DNA of 64,000 nucleotides from Nitratireductor basaltis (GTDB lineage Bacteria > Pseudomonadota > Alphaproteobacteria > Rhizobiales > Rhizobiaceae). Both the position numbers and the translations under genes were made by a program. The notes beneath the pieces were generated by a model. It ran no database searches. It was not told where the DNA came from and saw only the letters and a list, made by a program, of their open reading frames with translations. This document shows, one piece after another, positions 8,933 to 20,626 of the stretch; position 1 is the first letter of the stretch, and every line of letters begins with the position of its first letter. Where the stretch lies: contig NZ_JMQM01000001.1 in the NCBI RefSeq assembly GCF_000733725.1, forward strand, positions 2,170,001 to 2,234,000, in the 5' to 3' direction.

Positions 8933-10705
8933 CTAAAGCGGCCAGAAAATCAGGATCGCGGGCACCGCCACGGCGATTATGAGGATTTCCAGCGGCAGGC
9001 CCATGCGCCAGTAATCGCCGAAGCGGTAGCCGCCCGGGCCCATGATGATGGTGTTGTTCTTGTGGCCGATGGGCGTGAGGAAGGCGCAGGATGCGGCAAC
9101 CGCGACACCCATAAGGAACGGGTCGGGCGAAACGTTCAGCGATTGCGCAATGGACAGGCCGACCGGCGCGGCCACGAGAGCGGTGGCGACATTGTTCAGG
9201 AAGTCCGACAGGGTCATGGTCACGATCATCAGAAGCGTGAGGATTGCCCAGGCCGGCAGCGCGCCTGTGAGCGACAGGATGGCTTCAGCGATAAGCTGCG
9301 TTCCGCCGGATGTTTCGAGCGCGAGGCCCAGCGGGATGAGCGAGGCGAGCAGCACGATTACCGGCCATTCCACGGCCTCATAGACTTCGCGGGCGCTGAC
9401 AATGTTGAAGAGCGCGTAGATACCCACAACTGCCGCAAGTGCAACGGCCAGGGGCACGAAGCCTGCAACCGCAGTTGCTACTGCTGCAGCAAATATGCCG
9501 ATCGCGAAGAGTGCCTTTGAACGCTGGATAACAGTGTGGCTCTTTTCCGCCAGCGGCAGGACGCCGAGCCACTCCGCAGCATCGTTGACGCGGCTTTGCG
9601 GTCCCAAAAGCAGAACGACGTCGCCCGGTTTGATTGTGAGCTTGCGCACGCGCTCACGGAAGCGGCGGCCCTGGCGGGAGACGCCGAGCAGCGTCACGCC
9701 GCGACGGTAGAGCAGGCGCAAATCCATGGCGGTGCGGCCCACCATGCGCGCATTGTCGGGAACGATCGCCTCGACCAGCGTCAGCGACTTTCCACGCAAC
9801 CCGCCGTGATCCTCGGTACCTGGCGTGTCGAGATCGGCAGCACCGATGAAGGCTTCGATCGACTTGGGATCACCTTCGAGCACGATATGATCGCTCTTGC
9901 GGATCTCCTCGCCTGCCGCGAAGCCGCGCAGGCGCTTGCCGTTGCGCACGAGGCCCAGAATGGTGATGTCGTGCTCGTCTGCGAGCGGGAAGAGGTCGCT
10001 TGGCGTCTTGCCGATGCTTTTCGATTTCTCGCTCACACCGGCTTCGGCAACGAAAAGGCCCGTGTCTCCGCCCTCGCCTACGGTGGCACGGGTGGCGCTT
10101 TCGGGGATCAGACGCCAGCCGATGGTCGTGACAAAAGCGATGCCAACAAACGCGCAGACAAGACCTACCGGTGAGAAGTCGAACATGGAGAAGGGTTCGC
10201 CAAGCGCGCGGTCGCGAAACTGGGCGATGACGATGTTCGGCGGCGTGCCGATCAGAGTGATCATGCCGCCGAGGATCGTTGCGAAAGACAGAGGCATCAG
10301 CGAGCGGGAGACCGGCCGCTTGGCCTTCTCCGCCGCCTCGATGTCGAGCGACATCAGCATGACGAGTGCCGCGACATTGTTGATGATCGCGGACATGGCA
10401 GCACCAACGACGGACATGATGCCGATATGGGTGGAAAGCGAGCGTCCGGCTGAAATCACGAAGCGGGCTACGAGCTCAACCGCGCCTGCATTCATCATGG
10501 CACGCGAGACAATCAGCACCAGCGCAATAATGATGACGGCCTCGTGGCCGAAACCTTCAAACGCATGTTCGGCGGGGATGACCCCGCCGATAACTGCAAT
10601 GACCAGAGCGGCAAATGCCACCAGATCGTATCTGATGCGCCCCCAGACGAGAAAGGCAAAAACGAAGCCCAGAAGCGTGAAAAGGAATATCTGCTCGTAA
10701 GTCAT
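8933..10705 (-). CDS. SLC13 family permease with RCK_C/TrkA-C domains
   Basis: A 590-residue anion:sodium symporter-type protein. Five or six membrane segments precede two regulatory TrkA-C (RCK_C) domains at about residues 205-375, and further membrane segments follow. The motif LGMITLIGTPPNIVIAQF-like (GGMITLIGTPPNIVIA) and the mirrored LTPIGHKNNTIIMGPGGY near the C-terminus are typical of the DASS superfamily. Such proteins carry dicarboxylates, sulfate or related anions. It is the last gene of a minus-strand operon with an SDR (49-base gap) and an aldehyde dehydrogenase. I start at the ATG at 10705; a TTG three codons upstream is possible. Confidence 0.88.
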   Translation of the reverse strand: MTYEQIFLFTLLGFVFAFLVWGRIRYDLVAFAALVIAVIGGVIPAEHAFEGFGHEAVIIIALVLIVSRAMMNAGAVELVARFVISAGRSLSTHIGIMSVVGAAMSAIINNVAALVMLMSLDIEAAEKAKRPVSRSLMPLSFATILGGMITLIGTPPNIVIAQFRDRALGEPFSMFDFSPVGLVCAFVGIAFVTTIGWRLIPESATRATVGEGGDTGLFVAEAGVSEKSKSIGKTPSDLFPLADEHDITILGLVRNGKRLRGFAAGEEIRKSDHIVLEGDPKSIEAFIGAADLDTPGTEDHGGLRGKSLTLVEAIVPDNARMVGRTAMDLRLLYRRGVTLLGVSRQGRRFRERVRKLTIKPGDVVLLLGPQSRVNDAAEWLGVLPLAEKSHTVIQRSKALFAIGIFAAAVATAVAGFVPLAVALAAVVGIYALFNIVSAREVYEAVEWPVIVLLASLIPLGLALETSGGTQLIAEAILSLTGALPAWAILTLLMIVTMTLSDFLNNVATALVAAPVGLSIAQSLNVSPDPFLMGVAVAASCAFLTPIGHKNNTIIMGPGGYRFGDYWRMGLPLEILIIAVAVPAILIFWPL

Positions 10706-10754
10706 GAGGGGCAAAGTCCGTCGAACTGAAAAGGTTCAAAGCCCCTCGCAACTA

Positions 10755-11504
10755 TCAGATGCAGCGGCCTCCATCTACCTCGAGCGCAACACCGGTGATG
10801 AATTCGGCTTCATCGGAGGCAAGCCACAGGGCGGCGTTGGCGATGTCGAGCGGCGTCGACAGGCGGCCAAGCGGTACGGAAGCGCGGAACTGCGCGCGTT
10901 TTTCAGGTGTGTCCTCGCCCATGAACTGCGCCAGCATGCCGGTTTCGCCAGCCACCGGGCAGAGGCAGTTCACACGCACATTCTTCGGGGCAAGCTCCAC
11001 GGCCATGGACTTGGTGGCGGTGATGGCCCAGCCTTTAGAGGCGTTGTACCAGGTCAGCCCCGGACGCGGACGAAGGCCTGCCGTCGAAGCGGTGGTGATG
11101 ATGGAGCCGCCGCCCTGCTTCTCCATGATCGGCACCACCACGAGTGCCGCATGGTAGATCGCCTTCATGTTGACGGCAGTGATCAGGTCGAACGTGTTCT
11201 CGTCCACATCCAGCATGCTGCCATTGGTATGGGTGTAGCCGGCATTGTTGACCATGATGTCGATGCGGCCGAATTTTTCCATTGCCGTGTCGGCCATGTG
11301 CTGAACGTCTTCCTTGCGGGAGACGTCCGCCTTTACGGGAACAGCCGCGTCACCGATCTCACCGGCGACACGTTCTGCACCTTTGATGTTGAGATCGGCG
11401 ACGATCACCTTTGCGCCTTCCTCGGCAAAGCGCTTGGCCATGCCCTCACCGAAACCGGAAGCCGCTCCGGTGATGATGGCGGTCTTGCCTTCCAGACGAG
11501 CCAT
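10755..11504 (-). CDS. SDR family NAD(P)-dependent oxidoreductase
   Basis: A 249-residue classical short-chain dehydrogenase. It has the cofactor motif TGAASGFGEGMA at about residues 12-23, the NNAG motif (MVNNAGYTHTNG), a catalytic Ser in TTASTAG, the catalytic YNASK (Tyr-X-X-X-Lys) and a C-terminal VDGG. An acidic residue after the second strand (VADLN) suggests NAD preference. It lies 24 bases after an aldehyde dehydrogenase gene and before an SLC13 permease, all on the minus strand. An alcohol-to-aldehyde-to-acid oxidation pair is plausible. The substrate is unknown; annotations such as glucose dehydrogenase are not supported beyond the family. Confidence 0.88.
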   Translation of the reverse strand: MARLEGKTAIITGAASGFGEGMAKRFAEEGAKVIVADLNIKGAERVAGEIGDAAVPVKADVSRKEDVQHMADTAMEKFGRIDIMVNNAGYTHTNGSMLDVDENTFDLITAVNMKAIYHAALVVVPIMEKQGGGSIITTASTAGLRPRPGLTWYNASKGWAITATKSMAVELAPKNVRVNCLCPVAGETGMLAQFMGEDTPEKRAQFRASVPLGRLSTPLDIANAALWLASDEAEFITGVALEVDGGRCI

Positions 11505-11528
11505 GAATGGATCCTTCTTTTTCTGTTC

Positions 11529-13004
11529 TTATCCGTGATTGAAGACGACGGTCTTGGTGGCCGACATGTCGAAGAGGGCCTCGAAGCCCTTCTCGCGCCC
11601 GTGACCGGACTTGCCGAAGCCGCCAAAGGGCAGCTCGATGCCGCCGCCTGCGCCATAGCCGTTGACGAATACCTGACCGGCGCGCACGCGTTTGGCGACG
11701 CGATGCTGGCGCGCGCCATTGGCGGTCCAGATGCCCGCAACAAGGCCATAGTCTGTGCTGTTGGCGAGGCGGATGGCATCTGCCTCATCCTCGAAGCTGA
11801 AGAGTGACAGGACGGGGCCGAATACCTCTTCGCGGGCGATATCCATTTCAGGATCGACCGCGCCGAAGAGTACCGGTGCATGGTAGTAGCCGGCTTCGGG
11901 GGCATCGGCAGCGATCGAGCCGCGGGCCAGAACCTTGGCACCGGCCTTTTCCGCCGCTTCCACCATGGCTGCGACCTTTGTCTGCTGGTTGCGATTGACC
12001 AGCGGACCAAGATCGAGATCGGCATCATGTGGACCGGCCACCAGCTTTGCGAAACGCTCGGCCAGCGCATCGGCCACGCGGTCATAGACCGGCTTCTCGA
12101 TCAGGATGCGGCTGCCGGCAGAGCAGGTCTGCCCGCCATTCTGGATGATGGCGTTGACGAGGACGGGAAGTGCCGCCTCGATATCTGCATCGGCGAAGAC
12201 GATCTGGGGCGACTTCCCGCCAAGTTCCATCGTGACGCCGCGATTGTTGGTCGCCGCTGCCTGCTGGATGGCCGTACCCGTGCCTGGTGAACCGGTGAAG
12301 GTGACATAGTCGACCAGCGGATGGGCGGACAGTGCCGCACCGGCATCGCGGCCATAGCCGGTCACGACGTTGAAGACGCCTTCGGGAAAGCCTGCTTCCA
12401 GAGCCAGTTCGGCGATGCGGATGGTGGTCAGCGAAGCATCCTCCGCAGGCTTCACCACCAGGGTGTTACCCATGGCAAGTGCTGCACCGGCAACACGAGC
12501 CAGGATCTGCAGCGGGTAGTTCCACGGGATGATGCCAGCCACCACGCCATGCGGCTCGCGCGTGGTGAGTGCGGTGTAACCATCAAGGAAGGGGATCGTG
12601 TCGCCATGAACCTTGTCCGCCGCACCGCCATAAAACTCGTAATAGCGCATGGTGGCGGTGACATCGGCGCGCCCCTGGCGGACCGGCTTGCCGGTGTCGC
12701 GCGACTCAAGTGCTGCCAGTTCCTCGAAATTCTCTTCGACCAGTGTTCCAAGCCGCGTGATAAGACGACCGCGCTCGACTGCCGGCATGCGGCTCCAGGG
12801 GCCCTCGTGGAAGGCCTTGTGTGCCGAGCGCACCGCGCGGTCGACATCCGCCTCTCCCGAAGCCGGAATGGATGCGAAGACCTCGCCATCCGATGGCGAA
12901 GCGACATCAATGCGCTCGCCTGAAAGCGCATCAACCGACTTTCCGTCGATGAGCTGCATGAAGGCGCGCCCTTGCGCCACCGTGGTGGAAAAATGACTAC
13001 CCAT
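11529..13004 (-). CDS. NAD(P)-dependent aldehyde dehydrogenase
   Basis: A 491-residue aldehyde dehydrogenase superfamily enzyme. The general base glutamate is in TMELGGKSPQIVF, the catalytic cysteine in GGQTCSAGSR, and the cofactor region is IIPWNYPLQ with EEVFGPV later. It oxidises an aldehyde to an acid. It is the first gene of an operon with an SDR and an SLC13 permease. It resembles the betaine, gamma-aminobutyraldehyde and gamma-glutamylaminobutyraldehyde group, so it could complete the Puu-like pathway encoded a few kilobases away, or act on the product of the adjacent SDR. The ATG at 13004 has an excellent GGAGGA site; an upstream reading to 13109 lacks one. Confidence 0.9.
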   Translation of the reverse strand: MGSHFSTTVAQGRAFMQLIDGKSVDALSGERIDVASPSDGEVFASIPASGEADVDRAVRSAHKAFHEGPWSRMPAVERGRLITRLGTLVEENFEELAALESRDTGKPVRQGRADVTATMRYYEFYGGAADKVHGDTIPFLDGYTALTTREPHGVVAGIIPWNYPLQILARVAGAALAMGNTLVVKPAEDASLTTIRIAELALEAGFPEGVFNVVTGYGRDAGAALSAHPLVDYVTFTGSPGTGTAIQQAAATNNRGVTMELGGKSPQIVFADADIEAALPVLVNAIIQNGGQTCSAGSRILIEKPVYDRVADALAERFAKLVAGPHDADLDLGPLVNRNQQTKVAAMVEAAEKAGAKVLARGSIAADAPEAGYYHAPVLFGAVDPEMDIAREEVFGPVLSLFSFEDEADAIRLANSTDYGLVAGIWTANGARQHRVAKRVRAGQVFVNGYGAGGGIELPFGGFGKSGHGREKGFEALFDMSATKTVVFNHG

Positions 13005-13185
13005 ATTCTTGTCCTCCGGCTTGCCTTGTAACGAGGCCGGCCTATCCTGCCTTGGGCCAAGTGAGAAACCTTCGCCACACCAGGTGTCAAGCCACACCAA
13101 GGCCTGCAATGGTAGGGGGTGGCTTTTCTAAATCGATTAGATTAAACAGCAGACATTCGAGCCGAGATCATTTTGCGGAGCGCAC

Positions 13186-14658
13186 ATGACCAGCCAGACC
13201 ATTCCCGTCGAACCCTTTGATCTCGTCGTGTTCGGCGCCACAGGCGACCTTGCCGAACGCAAGCTTCTGCCCGCGCTCTATCAGCGCCAGCGCGCCGGAC
13301 AGTTTTCCGAGCCAACCCGTATCATCGGCTCATCTCGCAGCGCCCATACCAGCGAGGAATATCGCGAGATCGCACGTCAGGCACTGACCGAGCATGTGGC
13401 TTCTGAGGATATCGACCAGGATGAGCTTGAGCGGTTCATCGCGCGGCTAAGCTATATTCCGGCCAATGCCCGTAGCGGGGAAGGATTCGAGGACCTGAAG
13501 GCGGCCATAGGCGACAGCGATGCCATCCGCGCATTCTACCTCGCCGTGGCGCCGGGTCTGTTCGGCGACATCGTGCAGCAGATCGATCAGCATGATCTTG
13601 CAACGCCAACTTCGCGCATCATCGTGGAAAAGCCGATCGGGCGCAGCTTGGAGACCGCGCGCGAGGTGAATGCCACGATCGGCAAGGTGTTCGACGAGCA
13701 GCGCATCTTCCGCATCGACCATTATCTCGGCAAGGAGACGGTGCAGAACCTGATGGCGCTGCGCTTTGCCAATGCGCTTTACGAGCCGCTCTGGAACTCC
13801 GCGCATATCGACCATGTCCAGATCACCGTGGCGGAGTCGGTTGGCCTTGAAGGTCGTGCGGACTATTACGACAAGGCCGGCGCGCTGCGTGACATGGTGC
13901 AGAACCACATCCTCCAGCTTCTTTGTCTTGTGGCCATGGAAGCACCGGCCTCAATGGATGCCGATGCGGTGCGCGACGAGAAGCTGAAGGTGCTGCGTGC
14001 GCTGCGTCCGATCACAGCGCACAATTCGCAGAAATTCACGGTACGCGGACAATATCGTGCAGGCGCTTCGGCCGGTGGCGCCGTCAAGGGCTATGCGGAA
14101 GAACTCACCGAAGGGCAGAGCAACACGGAAACCTTCGTTGCGCTCAAGGCAGAGATCGAAAACTGGCGCTGGGCGGGCGTGCCCTTCTATCTTCGCACGG
14201 GCAAGCGTCTGGCAGCGCGCGTCTCCGAAATCGTCATCCAGTTCAAGCCGGTACCTCACTCCATCTTCGACGAAGGTGCGGGCAAGGCTGTTGCCAACCA
14301 GCTGGTCATCCGCCTTCAGCCAGACGAGGGCGTGAAGCAGTGGATCATGATCAAGGACCCGGGCCCCGGTGGCATGCGGCTGCGGCATGTACCGCTCGAC
14401 ATGAGCTTTGCCGAGTCCTTCGACGTGCGCAATCCGGATGCCTATGAGCGGCTGATCATGGACGTGATCCGCGGCAACCAGACCCTGTTCATGCGTCGCG
14501 ACGAGGTTGAGGCCGCATGGCGGTGGATCGATCCGATCGTTGCGGCATGGGAAGACGGCGCACAGGCCGTGCAGGCCTATACCGCGGGCACATGGGGCCC
14601 GTCGGCGTCCATCGCCCTGATCGAGCGCGACGGCCGCACCTGGCATGAGAGCATCTGA
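13186..14658 (+). CDS. zwf: Glucose-6-phosphate 1-dehydrogenase
   Basis: A 490-residue enzyme oxidising glucose 6-phosphate to 6-phosphogluconolactone with NAD(P). The cofactor motif FGATGDLAERKLLPALY is near the N-terminus and the substrate-site motif RIDHYLGKE, with the catalytic His-Asp region, is at about residue 180. Length matches the bacterial family. It heads a tight operon with pgl (2-base gap) and edd (4-base overlap), the upper Entner-Doudoroff pathway. The divergent neighbour is an aldehyde dehydrogenase, and the 181-base gap carries the promoters for both. No eda or HexR gene is adjacent. Confidence 0.97.
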   Translation: MTSQTIPVEPFDLVVFGATGDLAERKLLPALYQRQRAGQFSEPTRIIGSSRSAHTSEEYREIARQALTEHVASEDIDQDELERFIARLSYIPANARSGEGFEDLKAAIGDSDAIRAFYLAVAPGLFGDIVQQIDQHDLATPTSRIIVEKPIGRSLETAREVNATIGKVFDEQRIFRIDHYLGKETVQNLMALRFANALYEPLWNSAHIDHVQITVAESVGLEGRADYYDKAGALRDMVQNHILQLLCLVAMEAPASMDADAVRDEKLKVLRALRPITAHNSQKFTVRGQYRAGASAGGAVKGYAEELTEGQSNTETFVALKAEIENWRWAGVPFYLRTGKRLAARVSEIVIQFKPVPHSIFDEGAGKAVANQLVIRLQPDEGVKQWIMIKDPGPGGMRLRHVPLDMSFAESFDVRNPDAYERLIMDVIRGNQTLFMRRDEVEAAWRWIDPIVAAWEDGAQAVQAYTAGTWGPSASIALIERDGRTWHESI

Positions 14659-14660
14659 CG

Positions 14661-15373
14661 ATGACTGAAGTGAAGTGGCACGAATTCGCCTCGGCGCAAC
14701 CTCTGGCCGAGGCATTGGCGGAAACGGTGGCGAACCGTCTGCGCGAGGCGATCGAGGCACGTGGCTTGGCTGTCATTGCGGTATCCGGTGGTTCAACGCC
14801 ACCGCCCTTCTTCAACGCGCTTTCACGCAAGGAGCTGGACTGGGCGAAGGTGACCGTGACACTGGTGGACGAGCGCTTCGTGCCGCCCTCCTCAGAGCGC
14901 TCCAATGCGCGACTGGTCGCCCATCACCTCCTGCAGAACGAGGCAGCGAAGGCCGATTTCGTTCCGCTCTATCGCGAATGCGACGAAGCCAGGGATGCAG
15001 CAGCGCAGGCAAGTGCCGCCATGGAATCGATTTCCGCAATCGATGTGGTTGTTCTGGGAATGGGAACGGACAAGCATACCGCTTCGTTCTTCCCTGACGC
15101 AGGCAATATTCGCGAGATCCTCGAGCAGGACGACGGCGACAGCGTGCTGTGCGTTGAAGCGCCCTCGGCCGGTGAGCCGCGCCTGACACTTTCGGTACCA
15201 CGCGTCATCGGCGCACCTTTCGTGGCGCTGCATATCGAGGGCATCGACAAGAAGGATGCCTTCAATGACGCAATCGCTCAGCAGGAGGGCACGCTCTCTC
15301 CCATCCGCGCGGTGACCGAACGTCTCGGAAAAGCACTGCATGTCTATTGGGCACCCAAACAGGACAAGACGCC

Positions 15374-15377
<4 letters not shown>
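14661..15377 (+). CDS. pgl: 6-phosphogluconolactonase
   Basis: A 238-residue lactonase of the glucosamine-6-phosphate isomerase/lactonase fold (DevB type). It hydrolyses 6-phosphogluconolactone to 6-phosphogluconate. Visible motifs are [12 protein letters not shown] near residue 35, [10 protein letters not shown], and the active-site segment [18 protein letters not shown]. It sits between zwf and edd with its stop overlapping the edd start (ATGA), so translation is probably coupled. Length and position are typical. Confidence 0.95.
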
Positions 15378-17188
<1,811 letters not shown>

Positions 17189-17272
17189 AACAGCACACAA
17201 GCGTAGTTCTCCGGCAGCTTCATCTTCCGGAACCAGCTGAGCCTCTGAGTGTTTCTCCTGAAGGGAGCGGTC

Positions 17273-18568
17273 ATGGGCACATTCTGGGTACTCTTCAATC
17301 GCGTCGTGCGGGCATTGTGGTTCTTGCCCGCCATCTTTTCGGTGGCGGCACTTGTTGTCGTCTCGGCAGCGATACTGGTCTCCAGCTGGTTCCCCTTCGA
17401 CGTCGATACGGAAAAACTACCCTTCACCATTTCTGCGGATGCGGTGGAGAGCATTCTGACCATCGTCGCCTCCAGCATGCTGGCGGTTGCGGTTTTCGCG
17501 CTGTCGACGCTCGTCGCGCTGCTGAACAACGTCTCGCAAAACGCCACCCCGCGTGCGGTTCCCCTGATCGTCGCAGACCGTGCGGCGCAGACGGCCATCT
17601 CGATCTTCATCGGCGCTTTCCTTTTCTCCGTGGTGGGCATTATCGGCCTGTCGGCCGGGATTTACTCGGAGCTGGGCAGGATCATCCTCTTTTCCTCCAG
17701 TATCTTCGTCGTACTGGTCGTGGTGTGGGCGCTTTTGAGATGGATCAGCGAAATCTCGCGTATCGGACGTATCGAGGAGACAGTGGAGCGTGCCGAAAAT
17801 GCCACCTGGTCCGCGCTGAAGCGCATGGGGCGCGCCGGCCAGTTCGGTTGCAAGGCGCGGCGCTCGATCCCCGCGCAGGCAACGCCGCTGAACTGCAGCG
17901 AGATCGGATATCTTCAGCATTTCGATCCGGTGGCGCTGCAAAAAGTGGCAGAGATGAAGGATCTGCACATCCATCTGCCGATCCGTCCCGGCTCCTATGT
18001 CGACCATCAGACGCCTCTTGCCTGGGTGGAAGGTGATGCGGATGAGGAGTGCATGGACGAATTGCGCAGTGCCTTTCTCGTGGGCAGTCGACGCACCTTT
18101 GAATATGACCCCGGCTTCGGACTTATCGTGTTGAGCGAGATCGCACAGCGCGCGCTTTCTCCCTCACTGAATGATCCGAAAACCGCCATCCACGTCGCGA
18201 CCGTCCAGACGCGACTTCTTGCCGATTGGGAAAGCCGGTGGGAGGCGCTGGCGGAAGCCGATCAGCATGACCGCGTCAGCCTTGTCCCTGTTGACGATGC
18301 AGAAATGCTGCGCGCCGCGTTCGACGGTCTGGTAACCGACGGCGTTGAATCGCGCGAGGTCGTCAATGTCATCCTGCGCAGCTTGCACACGATCCAGAAG
18401 ATTGCCCCCCAACGTCTGGCAGGCCCCGCGAGACAGCTTGCCGGCGAAGTGCTGGAACGCTGCTATGATACGCTCGCACATGAGCTGGACATAGAAGCCG
18501 TTCGCGAAACCGCGATCGCCTATGGCTTCGAACAGGCACAGGATGCAGGCAGCAACGCCACGCACTAA
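17273..18568 (+). CDS. DUF2254 family membrane protein
   Basis: A 431-residue protein of the DUF2254 family. Four hydrophobic segments fill the first 160 residues (two before, and two after, a SQNATPRAVPLI segment), followed by a soluble domain of about 250 residues. The family is of unknown function. The C-terminal domain contains the conserved-looking SPSLNDPKTAIH segment and regularly placed acidic residues. The ATG at 17273 follows GAAGGGAG; an earlier GTG at 17249 is less likely. It lies 84 bases after edd and may share its transcript or stand alone. It converges with the GlxA-type regulator. Confidence 0.85.
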   Translation: MGTFWVLFNRVVRALWFLPAIFSVAALVVVSAAILVSSWFPFDVDTEKLPFTISADAVESILTIVASSMLAVAVFALSTLVALLNNVSQNATPRAVPLIVADRAAQTAISIFIGAFLFSVVGIIGLSAGIYSELGRIILFSSSIFVVLVVVWALLRWISEISRIGRIEETVERAENATWSALKRMGRAGQFGCKARRSIPAQATPLNCSEIGYLQHFDPVALQKVAEMKDLHIHLPIRPGSYVDHQTPLAWVEGDADEECMDELRSAFLVGSRRTFEYDPGFGLIVLSEIAQRALSPSLNDPKTAIHVATVQTRLLADWESRWEALAEADQHDRVSLVPVDDAEMLRAAFDGLVTDGVESREVVNVILRSLHTIQKIAPQRLAGPARQLAGEVLERCYDTLAHELDIEAVRETAIAYGFEQAQDAGSNATH

Positions 18569-18583
18569 TGTCCGGGATGCATC

Positions 18584-19552
18584 TCAGCTCACCATGCTGC
18601 GTCGTTCCTCGCTGGGCGGGCGACCGAATTGCAGGCGGTAGCTTTGCGCAAAATAGGAATGCGAGGAGAAGCCGGTTGCAAGCGCGACGCTCAAGATCGG
18701 CATATTAGTCTGGCGCAAGAGCTCGCGCGCGCGCTCGAGCCTCATGCGCATGTAGTAACGGCTCGGCGTCACGTTCAGGTGCCGCAGGAACAGGCGCTCC
18801 ACCTGCCTGACCGACAGATTGGCGGCCTTCGCAAGCTGGGCTGCAGAGAAGGGTTCGTCGAGATTGTCTGCCATTAGCTCAACTATCTTCTTCAACTTCT
18901 CGGATTTGCCGGCAAGTTCGCTTTCCGGTCCCGTACGCTGCCTGTCCCCCTGGGAGCGGATGCGCTCGTGCTGCACCTGGTTGGCGACCGCGGTTGCCAG
19001 CGTGGAGCCGAAATCGGCGCGGACTATCTCAAGCATCAGGTCAATGGAGGTGCTGGCACCGGCGCAAGTATAGCGGTTGCGGTCGATCTCATAGACATTG
19101 TTGGTGCACTCGATATCGGGGTACCGCTCCTGGAAGCTTGCCCTGTTCTCCCAATGTATCGTGCAACGATAGCCGTCCAACTGGCCCGCTTCGGCAAGCA
19201 GGAACGTGCCTGCTGCGAGCGCACCGAGCCCCCTGCCCTGACGCCCCCAGTTTCGAAGCGCTGAAAGCACCTTGCTTTTGGCCGGGAACTCGGTCGTCAG
19301 ACCGACACAGGTGAAAAGAATATCCTGCGGCGGAAGGTCGGCCACCGCATAGTCGACCTTCAGCGCGAGGCCATTGGAGGCCATGACCGTTTCACCGTCC
19401 GCCGAAGCCGTGGTCCAGCTGTAGTAGTCCCTTTCAAGCAGGCGGTTCGAGGTGCGCACCACATCGATGGCGGCTGCCAGTGACAGCATCGAAAACTTGT
19501 CGACCAGCAGAAAGGCAAATTGCCGCCCTGCGGGCGTAAGATCCTTCAACAT
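18584..19552 (-). CDS. GlxA family AraC-type transcriptional regulator
   Basis: A 322-residue regulator with an N-terminal DJ-1/PfpI class I amidotransferase-like domain (about residues 10-190) and a C-terminal AraC helix-turn-helix pair (about 220-315, with LSVRQVERLFLRHLNVTPSRYY). The nucleophile elbow of the DJ-1 domain reads ALAAGTFLLAEAG, without the catalytic Cys, as expected of a ligand sensor rather than an enzyme. GlxA-type regulators often control glycine betaine, carnitine, sarcosine or arginine catabolism, and FolD-dependent one-carbon supply fits such a theme. The stop of folD lies 38 bases upstream. Its targets are not evident here. Confidence 0.88.
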   Translation of the reverse strand: MLKDLTPAGRQFAFLLVDKFSMLSLAAAIDVVRTSNRLLERDYYSWTTASADGETVMASNGLALKVDYAVADLPPQDILFTCVGLTTEFPAKSKVLSALRNWGRQGRGLGALAAGTFLLAEAGQLDGYRCTIHWENRASFQERYPDIECTNNVYEIDRNRYTCAGASTSIDLMLEIVRADFGSTLATAVANQVQHERIRSQGDRQRTGPESELAGKSEKLKKIVELMADNLDEPFSAAQLAKAANLSVRQVERLFLRHLNVTPSRYYMRMRLERARELLRQTNMPILSVALATGFSSHSYFAQSYRLQFGRPPSEERRSMVS

Positions 19553-19590
19553 GTGACCACCATGGCAGCGTCAGCAGGATTCGCCAAGCC

Positions 19591-20487
19591 TTACAGGCGC
19601 GGCGCGGGCATGCCGGCGGCCCGGCAGGCGGAAGCAAGCGTGTTGGCCATGAGCATGGCGATCGTCATCGGGCCGACGCCTCCGGGCACGGGCGTTATGG
19701 CTCCTGCCACCCGTTCAGCTTCTGCATAGGCGACGTCACCCACAAGCCGCGTCTTTCCCTCTCCACGCTCGGGCGCATCTATGCGATTGATGCCGACATC
19801 GATGACGGTAGCGCCTGGCTTTATCCAGTCACCACGCACCATCTCCGGACGACCGACCGCAGCGACGAGAATATCGGCGCTGCGTGCAAGGGTGGGCAGA
19901 TCGCCGGTTCGGCTATGCGCGATGGTGACGGTGGCATTTGCCGCCAGAAGCAGGCTCGCCATGGGTTTTCCGACAATGTTGGAGCGGCCAATGACGACTG
20001 CGTTTTTGCCGGAAAGGTCGCTGCCCAGTTCGCGCTCGATCATCAGCATCGCACCGGCAGGGGTGCAAGGCACGAAAGCCCTGCCGGCACTGCCCGTCGC
20101 AACCATCCCCACATTCATGTAGTGGAAACCGTCGACATCCTTCTTAGGCGCAATGGCCTGGATCACGCGGTCGGGATCGATCTGTTCAGGCAAGGGAAGC
20201 TGGACCAGGATGCCGTGGATGGCCGGGTCCGCATTCAGGCGCGCGATCAATTCGAGGAGTTCATTTTCCGGCGTGTCGGCGGCCAGGTCATGCTGCACGG
20301 AATGAAAGCCACACTCCTTGGCGCGTTTGGATTTCGCGCCGACATAAACCTGGCTTGCAGGATCTTCACCGACCAACACGACTGCCAGACCGGGGACGAT
20401 GCCCTTCTCGCTCAAATCGCGAGCGTGATGCGCAACCTTCCCCGTGGTTTCTGCCGCAAGAGCCTTACCGTCGATGATGCGCGCCAT
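19591..20487 (-). CDS. folD: Methylenetetrahydrofolate dehydrogenase/cyclohydrolase
   Basis: A 298-residue bifunctional enzyme interconverting 5,10-methylene-, methenyl- and 10-formyl-tetrahydrofolate with NADP. Characteristic features are the N-terminal [14 protein letters not shown]-type substrate site with catalytic Lys, the LPLPEQID loop, the NADP motif [11 protein letters not shown] and the C-terminal [15 protein letters not shown]. The ATG at 20487 has AAGGGGAAG upstream. It is followed by a GlxA-type regulator on the same strand. Some relatives carry a second folD copy with C1 or methylamine genes; whether this is the only copy cannot be told. Confidence 0.97.
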   Translation of the reverse strand: MARIIDGKALAAETTGKVAHHARDLSEKGIVPGLAVVLVGEDPASQVYVGAKSKRAKECGFHSVQHDLAADTPENELLELIARLNADPAIHGILVQLPLPEQIDPDRVIQAIAPKKDVDGFHYMNVGMVATGSAGRAFVPCTPAGAMLMIERELGSDLSGKNAVVIGRSNIVGKPMASLLLAANATVTIAHSRTGDLPTLARSADILVAAVGRPEMVRGDWIKPGATVIDVGINRIDAPERGEGKTRLVGDVAYAEAERVAGAITPVPGGVGPMTIAMLMANTLASACRAAGMPAPRL

Positions 20488-20626
20488 GGTCTTCCCCTTC
20501 GCTCCACCGGAGCGTGTGCCAGCTCAAGACGCGCTCCATGAATTGCGTTTAGGCAGCTATGACCGGCAAGGCAATGACTAGTTGCCCCTGCATGCGCTTT
20601 CCCCAACCTTTGTGCCGCAGCTGGTT

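Noticed and set aside
10704-11807. Plus-strand frame opposite the SDR and aldehyde dehydrogenase
   Set aside because: Shadow of two genes with intact catalytic motifs on the minus strand.
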